Source: CAVWSM01 sp963757805 (GTDB taxonomy: Bacteria > Actinomycetota > Actinomycetes > Jiangellales > Jiangellaceae). From it: a stretch of DNA of 64,000 bases. Under the pieces are notes generated by a model, which was not told the origin of the DNA, made no database searches, and worked only from the letters and a program-made list of their open reading frames with translations. The position numbers and the translations under genes are program-made. Location: assembly GCA_963757805.1 (NCBI GenBank), contig CAVWSM010000006.1:496001-560000 (forward strand), in the 5' to 3' direction. Shown here one piece after another: positions 44,919-53,737 of this stretch. Each line of letters opens with the position of its first letter. The first letter of the stretch is position 1.

Positions 44919-45994
44919 CGCTCGACCTGACCGAGCTGGCCGGGCAGGTGCCGCTGCCGGACAAGCAGCAGTCAGAGGCCGCCCGCGAGCGGCTCGCCGC
45001 GCTGGCCAAGCCCACCGGTGCGCTCGGTCGGCTCGAGGACCTGGCGGCTTGGATCTGCTCGGTGCAGGGGACGTGCCCGCCGCGCCCGCTCGACGACGTA
45101 CGTGTCGTCGTGTTCGCCGGCGACCACGGGATCGCCTCGGCGGGCGTGTCCGCGTACCCACGTGAGGTCACCGGTCTCATGGTTCGCACGTTCGTGGCCG
45201 GTGGCGCGGCGGTCAACGTGCTCGCGCGCCAGGTGGGCGCCAGCGTGCGCGTCCTCGACCTCGGAGTCGATGCCGACCTCTCCGACCTGCCCGCAGCCGT
45301 AACCAAGCACAAGGTGCGCCGCGGCAGTGGCCGCATCGACATCGAGGATGCCCTGACTCGGGATGAGGCAGAGACGGCCTTCCGTGCGGGCATCACGATC
45401 GCCGACGAAGAGGTCGACTCCGGCGCCGACCTGCTTATCGCTGGCGACATGGGCATCGGCAACACGACACCGGCGACCGTGCTCGCGGTGCTGCTGACCG
45501 GCAAGGATGTCGCCTCTCTGGTCGGCCGGGGCACGGGCGTGGACGACAACGCGTGGATGCGCAAGGCCGCGGCCGTCCGCGACGCCGCCCGCCGCGGGCG
45601 ACCCAAGACCGGCGACATGATCGAGCTGCTGGCCACCGTCGGCTCGGCCGACATCGCCGCGACTGCGGGCTTCCTGACGCAGGCGGCAGTCCGCCGCACG
45701 CCGGTGCTGCTCGACGGTGTCGTGTCCGGAGCCGCTGCGCTGGTCGCGGCGCGTGTCTCGTACCGGGTCGGTCGTTGGTTCCTCGCCGGCCACCGCTCCA
45801 CCGAGCCGGCGCACCACGCGGCGCTCGCGCGGCTGGGACTGGAGCCGCTGGTGGACTACGGGATGCGGCTCGGGGAGGGGACCGGCGCGCTCATCGCCGT
45901 GCCGGTGCTCAAAGCGGCGGCCGCGCTGCTCGCGGAGATGTCGACGCTCGACGAGGTGCTCGGTGCCGCTGGCGCTGACGCCCTGCTCCGGTGA
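44915..45994 (+). CDS. cobT: Nicotinate-nucleotide-DMB phosphoribosyltransferase
   Basis: Makes alpha-ribazole phosphate for the lower ligand of B12. 359 residues. Conserved features: KPTGALGRLEDLAAWICSVQ, VVVFAGDHGIASAGVSAYP, LLIAGDMGIGNTTPATVLA and the catalytic Glu in YGMRLGEGTGALIAVPVL. Overlaps cobU by 4 bp. The C-terminus runs into a long palindrome that also covers the cobS start. Confidence 0.95.
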   Translation: MTLDLTELAGQVPLPDKQQSEAARERLAALAKPTGALGRLEDLAAWICSVQGTCPPRPLDDVRVVVFAGDHGIASAGVSAYPREVTGLMVRTFVAGGAAVNVLARQVGASVRVLDLGVDADLSDLPAAVTKHKVRRGSGRIDIEDALTRDEAETAFRAGITIADEEVDSGADLLIAGDMGIGNTTPATVLAVLLTGKDVASLVGRGTGVDDNAWMRKAAAVRDAARRGRPKTGDMIELLATVGSADIAATAGFLTQAAVRRTPVLLDGVVSGAAALVAARVSYRVGRWFLAGHRSTEPAHHAALARLGLEPLVDYGMRLGEGTGALIAVPVLKAAAALLAEMSTLDEVLGAAGADALLR

Positions 45995-46041
45995 TCATGA
46001 ATGATCCTCCGTGCCAGGGCACGGGCGATCCTTCATGATCA
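45992..46041. repeat. 50-bp palindrome across the cobT stop and cobS start
   Basis: TGATCATGAATGATCCTCCG (from 45992) mirrors CGATCCTTCATGATCA (to 46041); 21 of 24 arm positions pair, closing on CCGTGCC/GGCACGG. The left arm contains the cobT stop and the right arm contains both candidate cobS start codons (46035, 46041). In RNA the start would be sequestered unless ribosomes or a factor open the stem. It may alternatively be a dispersed genomic palindrome. Confidence 0.65.
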
Positions 46042-46790
46042 TGGGACAAGGTCTCCGGCTGGCAGTCGGGACGTTCACCGTCGTCCCGGTTCCCGCACCG
46101 CGCCGGGTCGACAGCGCCGTCGCGCGGACGGCGATCCTCGTCGGCCCGCTGATCGGGGCAGTGCTCGGACTCGCTGCCGGGGCTATCGCGTGGCTCGTGT
46201 ACGACCCACTCGACGGCTCGCCGATCCTGGCCGCCGCACTTGCGATTGGTGCGCTGGCCTACCTCACTCGTGGGCTGCACCTCGACGGGCTCGCGGACGT
46301 GGCCGATGGGCTCGGCTCGCGCCGCCGTGGCGACGATGCCCTCAACGTCATGCGCGACCCACGCATCGGTGCGCTTGGCACGGTCACCCTTGTCCTCGTG
46401 CTGTTGCTGCAGACGACCGCCGCGGCTGAGCTGGTCGCTCTCGACAACTCGATCGCTCGGCTCGCCTTGCCGGTGCTGGTGGGTCGGGTGGCGATCGTTC
46501 TGGCGTGCGTACGTGGCGTGCCGGCCGCGCGCCCCGACGGGCTGGGCGCCGCGGTTGCCGGTGTCGTTCCACGCGCTGGGGCACTCGGCTGGCTCGCCGT
46601 CGCGGTGCTGCTCGGGCTGTCGGTGGCCGGTGCGGCTGGGGTCGTCACTGTGCTCGTGGGCCTTGCCGGCGGCGCGCTCGTGCTCGTGACGTGCTTGCGT
46701 CGGGTCGGCGGCATCACCGGCGACGTTCTGGGGGCCTGCTGCGAGGTGGCGACTGTGGCAGCGCTCGTCACAGCCGCTGTCACCACGTGA
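46035..46790 (+). CDS. cobS: Adenosylcobinamide-GDP ribazoletransferase (cobalamin synthase)
   Basis: Joins GDP-cobinamide and alpha-ribazole to complete cobalamin. An integral membrane enzyme of about 250 residues, with the conserved motif RGLHLDGLADVADGLGSRRR and RVGGITGDVLGACCEVATVAAL near the C-terminus. Two starts are possible, ATG 46035 and ATG 46041; the sequence from MGQGLRLAVGTFTVVPVP matches the family. It is the last gene of the riboswitch-headed operon. Confidence 0.92.
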   Translation: MIMGQGLRLAVGTFTVVPVPAPRRVDSAVARTAILVGPLIGAVLGLAAGAIAWLVYDPLDGSPILAAALAIGALAYLTRGLHLDGLADVADGLGSRRRGDDALNVMRDPRIGALGTVTLVLVLLLQTTAAAELVALDNSIARLALPVLVGRVAIVLACVRGVPAARPDGLGAAVAGVVPRAGALGWLAVAVLLGLSVAGAAGVVTVLVGLAGGALVLVTCLRRVGGITGDVLGACCEVATVAALVTAAVTT

Positions 46791-46835
46791 GTACGATCGA
46801 CTGCGATCCAAGCCACCCCGACGATGTGGAGAACC

Positions 46836-48323
46836 GTGGCGACCATCAACCTCAGCAACGCCAATGCCGCAGAGCTCACCGCCGACGCGCTCGTCGTCGG
46901 TGTGGCGCAGGACGGCGACGCGCCCGTGCTCCTCGCCGACGCCGCTGATCTCGAAAACGCCTTCGAGGGGCGGCTCGCCGCGGCCCTGTCGGCGCTCGGC
47001 GCCAAGGGCAAGGCGGGTGAGGTCACCAAGCTGGCGGCCGTCGACGGTGTTGCTGCCAAGGTCGTGCTGGCCGTCGGTCTCGGCCCCGTCGCCGACGCCG
47101 TTCAGCCCGAGTCGCTGCGCCGCGCAGCCGGCACGGCGGCCCGCGCGCTCGCCGGCAGCAAGAAGGCCGTCGTCGCACTTCCGGCGGCCGACAGCGAGTC
47201 CGTGGGCGCGGTCGTCGAAGGGCTTGCGCTTGGGGCGTACGCGTACGACCGCTACAAGAAGGGCGACGCGCCCCTTGGCAGCGCCACGGTCGTGACGCCG
47301 CTGGCCCGCGACAAGGCGGCGAAGGCAGCGCTCAAGCGGGCGGCCGTCCTCGGCGAGGCCGTCTCCCTGACCCGCGACTGGGTCAACACCCCGCCGAGTG
47401 ACCTTCCGCCAGCCACGTTCGCCACTGCCGCCACGACGGCCGTCAAGGATGCGCCGGTCGAGGTCGAGGTGCTCGACGACAAGGCGCTGCGCAAGGGCGG
47501 GTACGGCGGCATCATCGGCGTCGGCCAGGGGTCGGTCAACCCGCCACGCCTCGTCCGCCTCACCTACCGCCCCAAGCGCGCCAAGGCGCACATCGCGCTC
47601 GTCGGCAAGGGCATCACGTTCGACTCCGGCGGCTTGTCGATCAAGCCGGCCGACGGCATGGTCACCATGAAGTGCGACATGTCCGGGGCGGCCGCAGTCA
47701 TCACCGCGACGCTGGCCATTGCGCGGCTAGGCATCCCGGTGTCGGTCACTACCTACGCCGCGATGGCCGAGAACATGCCGTCGGGCACGGCGCAGCGCCC
47801 GTCCGACGTGCTGACGATGTACGGGGGCAAGACCGTCGAGGTCCTCAACACCGACGCCGAGGGCCGGCTGGTCATGGCCGACGCCCTCGCCCGGGCCTCG
47901 GAGGACAAGCCCGACATCATCGTCGACGTCGCCACCCTGACCGGTGCGTGCGTCGTGGCGCTCGGCACGCGTGTCGCCGGGATCATGTCCAACGACGACG
48001 AGCTGCGTGACACGATCCATGCGATCTCGGCCGATGCTGGCGAGCAGATGTGGCCGCTGCCGCTGCCCGAGGAGCTGCGCGAAAAGCTGGACTCCCCAGT
48101 TGCCGACATCGCCAACCTCGGTGAGCGGTGGGGCGGCGCGCTGTCCGCGGGCCTGTTCCTCAAGGAGTTCGTCGGCGAGGGCATCCGGTGGGCACACCTC
48201 GACATCGCCGGTCCGGCGTTCAACGAAGGCCAGCCGCACGGCTACACGCCCAAGGGCGGCACCGGCTCTGCGGTGCGCACGCTCGTCAAGCTCGCCGAGG
48301 AAGCCGCCGACGGCGCGCTCTGA
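46836..48323 (+). CDS. pepA: Leucyl aminopeptidase (M17)
   Basis: A cytosolic hexameric dizinc aminopeptidase, 495 residues. Metal and catalytic residues are in LVGKGITFDSGGLSIKP, MKCDMSGAAAVI and the M17 signature NTDAEGRLVMADAL. GTG 46836 is preferred because GGAGA precedes it; an in-frame ATG lies at 46824. Position matches Rv2213 (pepB). Confidence 0.94.
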   Translation: MATINLSNANAAELTADALVVGVAQDGDAPVLLADAADLENAFEGRLAAALSALGAKGKAGEVTKLAAVDGVAAKVVLAVGLGPVADAVQPESLRRAAGTAARALAGSKKAVVALPAADSESVGAVVEGLALGAYAYDRYKKGDAPLGSATVVTPLARDKAAKAALKRAAVLGEAVSLTRDWVNTPPSDLPPATFATAATTAVKDAPVEVEVLDDKALRKGGYGGIIGVGQGSVNPPRLVRLTYRPKRAKAHIALVGKGITFDSGGLSIKPADGMVTMKCDMSGAAAVITATLAIARLGIPVSVTTYAAMAENMPSGTAQRPSDVLTMYGGKTVEVLNTDAEGRLVMADALARASEDKPDIIVDVATLTGACVVALGTRVAGIMSNDDELRDTIHAISADAGEQMWPLPLPEELREKLDSPVADIANLGERWGGALSAGLFLKEFVGEGIRWAHLDIAGPAFNEGQPHGYTPKGGTGSAVRTLVKLAEEAADGAL

Positions 48324-48402
48324 CCGTCAGGGCTCGGGACCTGATTGGCGCAGGGGCACTCTCTAACCAACCCATTGGAGCAGGGCCGCCCTCTGCCAAC
48401 AG

Positions 48403-49005
48403 CTAGTTAGCGCGGGTGCCCCTGATCCGTTCGACCTCCGCGAACCAGGCGTGCCCCCGGATGCTCGGCATGTTCGTCGCGATGCGAGCCGGGTCGATGC
48501 TGCGGATCTCCCAGCCGTCGCTGAAGGCTTCGACGAGCTCGGCCCGGCTGATCCGCCGCGGCCCACCCCAGTCTGTCGGCTCCGCGTCACTGAACACGAG
48601 GACGTAGTAGCGCCCGCCGGGCAACAGCACGCGCCCGAGCGATGTGACGTACGCAACGCGCTCGTCATCTGAGAAGACATGGAAGACGCCACAGTCGACC
48701 ACTGTCCGGTACGTCCGCCCGAGCTGCTCGAGCGCCAACCCGTCACCAACCAGGAAGGTCGCCGACAGCCCCCGCTCGTGCGCCTTGGCCCGTGCCAGCT
48801 CGATCGCGCGTGGGCTCGCGTCGACGCCAACCGCGTCATAGCCGTATGACGCGAAGAGCAGCGCGTGCTCGCCCGTGCCGCACCCGACGTCGAGTACGGG
48901 TCCGGAAACGAGCCGTCCCTCAGCGAGGGGAAGGAACGGCTCCTGGGGGCGACCGATGTCCCACGGCGGGACGCCGCTCGTATAGGCATCGTCAAACCAG
49001 GACAC
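48403..49005 (-). CDS. Class I SAM-dependent methyltransferase
   Basis: About 200 residues from GTG 49005. Motif I is VLDVGCGTGEHALLFASYG, motif II AVGVDASPRAIELARAKA, and CGVFHVFSDDERVAYVTSLG and VLLPGGRYYVLVFSD follow. Such small proteins, starting WFDDAYTSGVPPWDIGRPQ, resemble the tellurite- or thiopurine-type methyltransferases of the SAM superfamily; the substrate is unknown. It lies 7 bp downstream of another minus-strand gene. Confidence 0.85.
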   Translation of the reverse strand: MSWFDDAYTSGVPPWDIGRPQEPFLPLAEGRLVSGPVLDVGCGTGEHALLFASYGYDAVGVDASPRAIELARAKAHERGLSATFLVGDGLALEQLGRTYRTVVDCGVFHVFSDDERVAYVTSLGRVLLPGGRYYVLVFSDAEPTDWGGPRRISRAELVEAFSDGWEIRSIDPARIATNMPSIRGHAWFAEVERIRGTRAN

Positions 49006-49012
49006 CGACGAG

Positions 49013-49360
49013 TCAGACCCCGCCGGCCTTGCGCCGGGCGTTGAAGTCGCGCATGCGCTGCGGGTAGCCGACGATGCGCGCGTCGTAGATCGGGATGCCC
49101 AGCCTGCGCGCCAGGTCGGCTGCCGCACTTGCGTCGGGCACGCGTCGACGCGTCCACTCACCGTCGTGTGCGATCAGCATCACAGTCGTCGAGGTCACCG
49201 TCGTCGGCGGCTCGACGTAGGCCTCCACCCCGCGACGCGTACGCACGAACTCCTCGAGGTGCTCGCGATCGACCGATGTCGCGGCCCGGTCCAGGCTGCC
49301 CTGGGCCTGCCGTCGACCACTGCCTGCCGACGCCGATCGGCGACGTCGCCACCACGCCAT
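49013..49360 (-). CDS. Conserved small basic protein
   Basis: 115 residues with an Arg-rich N-terminus (AWWRRRRSASAGSGRRQAQ) and a mixed alpha/beta remainder: TTVMLIAHDGEWTRRRVPDA, DLARRLGIPIYDARIVGYP. No catalytic motif is recognised. It recurs next to the dihydrolipoyl dehydrogenase gene in actinobacteria, with an uncertain or oxidoreductase-like label. It lies 7 bp upstream of the methyltransferase and is divergent from lpdA. Confidence 0.7.
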   Translation of the reverse strand: MAWWRRRRSASAGSGRRQAQGSLDRAATSVDREHLEEFVRTRRGVEAYVEPPTTVTSTTVMLIAHDGEWTRRRVPDASAAADLARRLGIPIYDARIVGYPQRMRDFNARRKAGGV

Positions 49361-49490
49361 CGAATGTCCCTTCCGCCATGCAATCGACCGCTGTAATCAA
49401 GTCTGCCCTAGCAGACCGCCCGGTTGTCGCAGGAACAACCTTGGGTGGAAAGATGCTGTCTTAAGTACCAACGCCCATAGGGAGCGCAGA

Positions 49491-50888
49491 GTGGCGGACA
49501 ACGCCCAGACGTCCGGCGGAACTTTCGACATCGTCATTCTCGGCGGCGGCAGCGGTGGCTATGCGACCGCCCTGCGGGCCGCCCAGCTCGGCAAGAGTGT
49601 CGCGCTGATCGAGAAGGACAAGCTGGGCGGCACCTGTCTGCACCGCGGCTGCATCCCGACCAAGGCGCTGTTGCACGCCGGTGAGGTGGCGGACCAGACC
49701 CGCGAGAGCGAGCAGTTCGGCATCAAGTCAGAGCTGGTCAGCATCGACATGGCCGGGGTCAACGCCTACAAGGACGGCGTGGTCGCCAAGCTCTACAAGG
49801 GGCTGCAAGGCCTGGTGAGCGCGGCCAAGATCACGTACGTCCAAGGCAGCGGCCGGCTGGTCTCGCCCGACGCCGTCGAGGTCGACGGCGCGCGGTTCAC
49901 CGGCCGCAACGTGTTGTTGGCCACAGGGTCCTACTCCAAATCGCTCCCCGGCCTCGAGCTCGACGGCCAGCGCGTCATCACCAGCGAGCACGCGCTCGAC
50001 CTCGAGCGGCTGCCCGCTTCGGCGATCGTGCTCGGTGGCGGCGTCATCGGTGTCGAGTTCGCCAGCGCGTGGAAGTCGCTTGGTGTCGAGGTCACCATCG
50101 TCGAGGCGCTCCCCCGGCTCGTCGCAGCCGAGGACGAGGAGATCTCTAAGGTCGTCGAGCGGGCGTTCCGCAAGCGTGGCATCGCTTTCAAGACCGGCAA
50201 GCCGTTCGAGTCCGTCGAGCACACGGAGTCCGGCGTACGCGTCGCCATCGCCGGTGGCGAGACCCTCGAGGCCGAGGTCCTGCTCGTGGCCGTCGGGCGC
50301 GGCCCGTCGACCGCCGGCATCGGCTATGAGGAGCAGGGCCTGGCCATGGACCGCGGCTTCGTGCTCACCGACGAGCGGCTGCGCACCAACCTGCCAGGTG
50401 TCTACGCGGTCGGCGACATCGTCCCCGGGCTGCAGCTTGCGCACCGCGGCTTCCAGCAGGGCATCTTCGTCGCTGAGGAGATCGCGGGGCTGGCTCCGGC
50501 TGCCATCGACGAGGCGGGTATTCCGCGCGTGACCTACTCCGACCCCGAGGTCGCGTCAGTGGGTCTCACCGAGGCTGCCGCCAAGGAGCAGCACGGCGCC
50601 GACAAGGTCGAGACCTACAACTACAACCTCGGCGGCAACGGCAAGAGTCAGATCCTGCGTACGGCGGGCTTCGTGAAGCTCGTACGGCTCGCAGACGGCC
50701 CGGTGCTCGGCGTACACATGGTCGGCGCCCGCGTCGGCGAGCTCGTCGGCGAGGCGCAGCTCATCTACAACTGGGAGGCGTTCCCGGCCGACGTCGCGCC
50801 GCTCGTGCACGCCCACCCCACCCAGAACGAAGCACTCGGCGAGGCCTTCCTGGCGCTGGCCGGCAAGCCGCTGCACGCACACGCCTGA
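49491..50888 (+). CDS. lpdA: Dihydrolipoyl dehydrogenase (E3)
   Basis: 465 residues. FAD-binding VILGGGSGGYATALRAAQLG, redox-active disulfide GGTCLHRGCIPTKALLH, NAD-binding VLGGGVIGVEFASAWKSLG and the C-terminal His-Glu pair in HAHPTQNEALGEAF are all intact. It reoxidises lipoyl groups of 2-oxoacid dehydrogenases and of the glycine cleavage system. GTG 49491 start. It is followed 39 bp later by the E2 gene, a classic pairing. Confidence 0.96.
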   Translation: MADNAQTSGGTFDIVILGGGSGGYATALRAAQLGKSVALIEKDKLGGTCLHRGCIPTKALLHAGEVADQTRESEQFGIKSELVSIDMAGVNAYKDGVVAKLYKGLQGLVSAAKITYVQGSGRLVSPDAVEVDGARFTGRNVLLATGSYSKSLPGLELDGQRVITSEHALDLERLPASAIVLGGGVIGVEFASAWKSLGVEVTIVEALPRLVAAEDEEISKVVERAFRKRGIAFKTGKPFESVEHTESGVRVAIAGGETLEAEVLLVAVGRGPSTAGIGYEEQGLAMDRGFVLTDERLRTNLPGVYAVGDIVPGLQLAHRGFQQGIFVAEEIAGLAPAAIDEAGIPRVTYSDPEVASVGLTEAAAKEQHGADKVETYNYNLGGNGKSQILRTAGFVKLVRLADGPVLGVHMVGARVGELVGEAQLIYNWEAFPADVAPLVHAHPTQNEALGEAFLALAGKPLHAHA

Positions 50889-50927
50889 GCCCCGGGGGTT
50901 GGCCCCGGACTGGAGAGAGGACAACCA

Positions 50928-52794
50928 ATGGCGGTCTCCGTCGCTCTGCCCGCGCTCGGCGAAAGCGTCACCGAGGGCACCGTGACCCGGTGGCTCAAGC
51001 AGGTCGGCGACACCGTCGCCGTCGACGAGCCGCTGCTCGAGATCTCCACCGACAAGGTCGACACCGAGATCCCCTCGCCCGCCGCCGGGACGCTGCTGGA
51101 GATCAAGGTCGCCGAAGACGAGACCGTCGAGGTCGGCTCCGTACTCGCCGTCATCGGCGAGGCCGGCGAGTCGGCTGGCGCGGACGCCGCACCGGCAGCC
51201 ACCCAGCCGGCGGCCACAGCCGATGCGCAACCGGAGCCCGAGGCAGCGACGGTTGCTGCCGAGCAGGAGGCCCCTGCCGCCGCCGAGCCGCAGGCCGCGC
51301 CTGCCGCGCAGCCCGAGCCAGCACCTGCGGCAGCCGCTGCAGAGCCGGCCGAGGCAGCCCCCGCTGCGGCGCCAGCTCCTGCAGCCGGTCAGGGCGGCGG
51401 CGACGGCGTCCCAGTGCCGTTGCCCGCGCTCGGCGAGAGCGTTACCGAGGGCACCGTGACACGGTGGCTCAAGCAGGTCGGCGACACCGTCGCCGTCGAC
51501 GAGCCGCTGCTCGAGATCTCCACCGACAAGGTCGACACCGAGATCCCCTCGCCCGCCGCCGGGACGCTGCTGGAGATCAAGGTCGCCGAGGACGAGACCG
51601 TCGAGGTCGGTGCCGTACTCGCCGTCATCGGTGGCGGCACGGCGGCTGCTCCGGCAGCGGCCCCGCCCGCCCCGGCAGCTCCGGCCGCTGCGCCGCAACC
51701 GCAGGCCGCACCGCAACCGCAGGCCGCACCACAGCCCCAGGCCGCACCACAACCGCCAAGCCGCGCCGCAACCGCAGCCCGTCGCCCAGGCGCCCGCCCC
51801 GGCAGCCGCTGCGACGACCTCGGCGCAGCCGGCGACCGCCGAAGGCAACGGCCGCGCATACGTGACGCCTCTCGTCCGCCGGCTCGCCGCCGAGCACGGC
51901 GTCGACCTCGGTCAGCTGTCGGGCACCGGTGTTGGTGGCCGGATCCGCAAGCAGGACGTGCTCGCCGCGGCCGAGGCGGCCAAGCAGGCATCCGCGGCGC
52001 CAGCTGCACCGGCTGCGGCACCGGCTGCTGCTCCGGCGGCGGCCGCAGCCCCCTCGCCAGAGGCCGCAGAGCTGCGCGGCAAGACCGAGAAGATGTCGCG
52101 CATCCGCCAGGTCATCGCCAAGCGCATGATCGAGTCGCTGCAGACATCCGCCCAGCTGACGACCGTCGTCGAGGTCGACGTGACCGCGATCGCGGCCCTC
52201 CGCAACCGCGCCAAGAAGGCGTTCGAGGCTCGTGAGGGCGTCAAACTCTCATTCCTGCCGTTCTTCGCCAAGGCGGCCCTCGACGCGCTCAAGCAGCACC
52301 CTAAAGTCAACGCAACGATCAACTCGGAGACTAACGAGGTCACGTACTTCGACGTCGAGCACCTCGGCATCGCGGTCGACACCGACAAGGGCCTCATGGT
52401 GCCCGTCATCAAGAACGCAGGCGACCTCAGCATCGCGGGTCTCGCTCGCAAGATCGCCGACGTTGCCGAGCGCACCCGCACCAACAAGATCGGACCGGAC
52501 GAGCTGTCCGGTGGGACGTTCACCCTCACCAACACCGGCAGCCGCGGCGCGCTCTTCGACACCCCGATCCTCAACCAGCCTCAGGTTGCGATGATCGGCA
52601 CCGGCACAGTGGTCAAGCGGCCGGTTGTGGTGACGGACACCTACGGCGCCGACAGCATTGCTATCCGCTCGATGGTCTACCTGGCGATGACCTACGACCA
52701 CCGGCTGATCGACGGAGCTGACGCCGCCCGCTTCCTCACCACCGTCAAGCAGCGGCTCGAGGAAGGCGCGTTCGAGGCCGAACTCGGTCTGTGA
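50928..52794 (+). CDS. dlaT: Dihydrolipoamide acyltransferase (E2), two lipoyl domains (one frameshift)
   Basis: The E2 core of the pyruvate/2-oxoglutarate dehydrogenase system; also labelled sucB in many genomes. Two lipoyl domains (lysine in STDKVDTEIPSP) lie at residues about 6-80 and 165-240. Ala/Pro-rich linkers, a peripheral subunit-binding domain (YVTPLVRRLAAEHGVDLGQL) and the catalytic domain with HRLIDGADAARFL follow. A +1 break at about 51760 (extra C in CCGCCAAGCC) separates the second lipoyl domain from the rest. Position matches Rv2215. Confidence 0.92.
50946..51157 (+). repeat. Lipoyl-domain DNA repeat, unit 1
   Basis: A 212-bp unit coding the first lipoyl domain. It differs from unit 2 (51420-51631) at 7 positions by my count, nearly all silent, leaving one amino-acid change (Ser to Ala). 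The near identity, including synonymous sites, points to recent duplication or gene conversion. Confidence 0.85.
51420..51631 (+). repeat. Lipoyl-domain DNA repeat, unit 2
   Basis: The second 212-bp lipoyl-coding unit, about 97% identical to unit 1 and in the same frame and orientation. The linkers that follow the two units are not similar at this level. Confidence 0.85.
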
Positions 52795-52830
52795 CCCGCG
52801 ACGGCGCTATCCGCAGGGCAGGCTGACCCT

Positions 52831-53731
52831 GTGCGGGTCGCGATCACCGGGGCAAGCGGGTTCATCGGCACCGCACTCACGGCATCGCTGCGCGCCGATA
52901 ACCACGAAGTCGTACGACTGGTGCGCCGCGCGCCGACGGGCTCGCGACGAAGTGCAGCTGGGACCCGATGACAGGCACGGTCGATCTCACGGGTCTCGCC
53001 GGGCGTCGACGGCGCTCGTGAACCTGGCAGGTGCGGGGGTCGGCGACCGACGTTGGACTGAGAGCTACAAGCGCAAGCTCTATGACAGTCACGTCGGCGG
53101 AACGCGTGTTCTCGCAGAGGCCGCTACGGCGCTGGAGCCACGACCGCGCGTCATCATCGGCCAGGGGGGCATCAACTACTACGGCAACGACCGCGGCGAC
53201 ACGATCGTCGACGAAGACACTCCGGCGGGCCACGGATTCCTTGCCACGGCGGTGCAGGACACGGAAGCCGCCCTGGATCCCGCTCGCCTGGCCGGGATCC
53301 GAGTGGTCAGCACCCGGAGCGGCATCGTCATGGACAAGTCGGGGTCGACGCTCGGGCGGCGGTTGCTCCCGCTGTTCCGGCTCGGCCTCGGCGGTCGAAT
53401 GGGCAATGGTCGCCAGTGGTGGAGCATCGTGTCACTCGACGACGCGGTGCGCGCGATCACGTTCCTGATCGTCGAGCCAACCGCCAGCGGCCCGTACAAC
53501 GTCACCGCGCCGGTGCCGGCGACCAACCGTGAGATCACAGCTGCGCTTGCCCGCGCCGTGCATCGACCAGCTGTCTTCGCTGCCCCCGCACCGGCGATCC
53601 GTCTGGTGCTTGGCGAGTTCGCCGACGCGGTGCTCGGCAGCATGCGTGCAGTGCCAGCTCGACTGCATGCGGCCGGCTTCGAGTTCGCGCACCGCACCGC
53701 CGACGAGATCTTCGCTGCGGCGCTGGACTGA
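52831..53731 (+). CDS. NAD-dependent epimerase, TIGR01777 type (several frameshifts)
   Basis: An SDR-like protein of about 297 residues. The Rossmann start VRVAITGASGFIGTALTASL is intact. The next ~40 residues need four single-base removals (about 52930-53015), which give DEVQLDPMTGTVDLTGLAGVD and then ALVNLAGAGVGDRRWTESYK. Downstream VVSTRSGIVMDKSGSTLGRR and WWSIVSLDDAVRAITFLIVE fit the TIGR01777 family. Substrate unknown. Position matches Rv2216. It lies 36 bp after the E2 gene and converges on a kinase gene six bases away. Confidence 0.78.
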
Positions 53732-53737
53732 GCAGGC

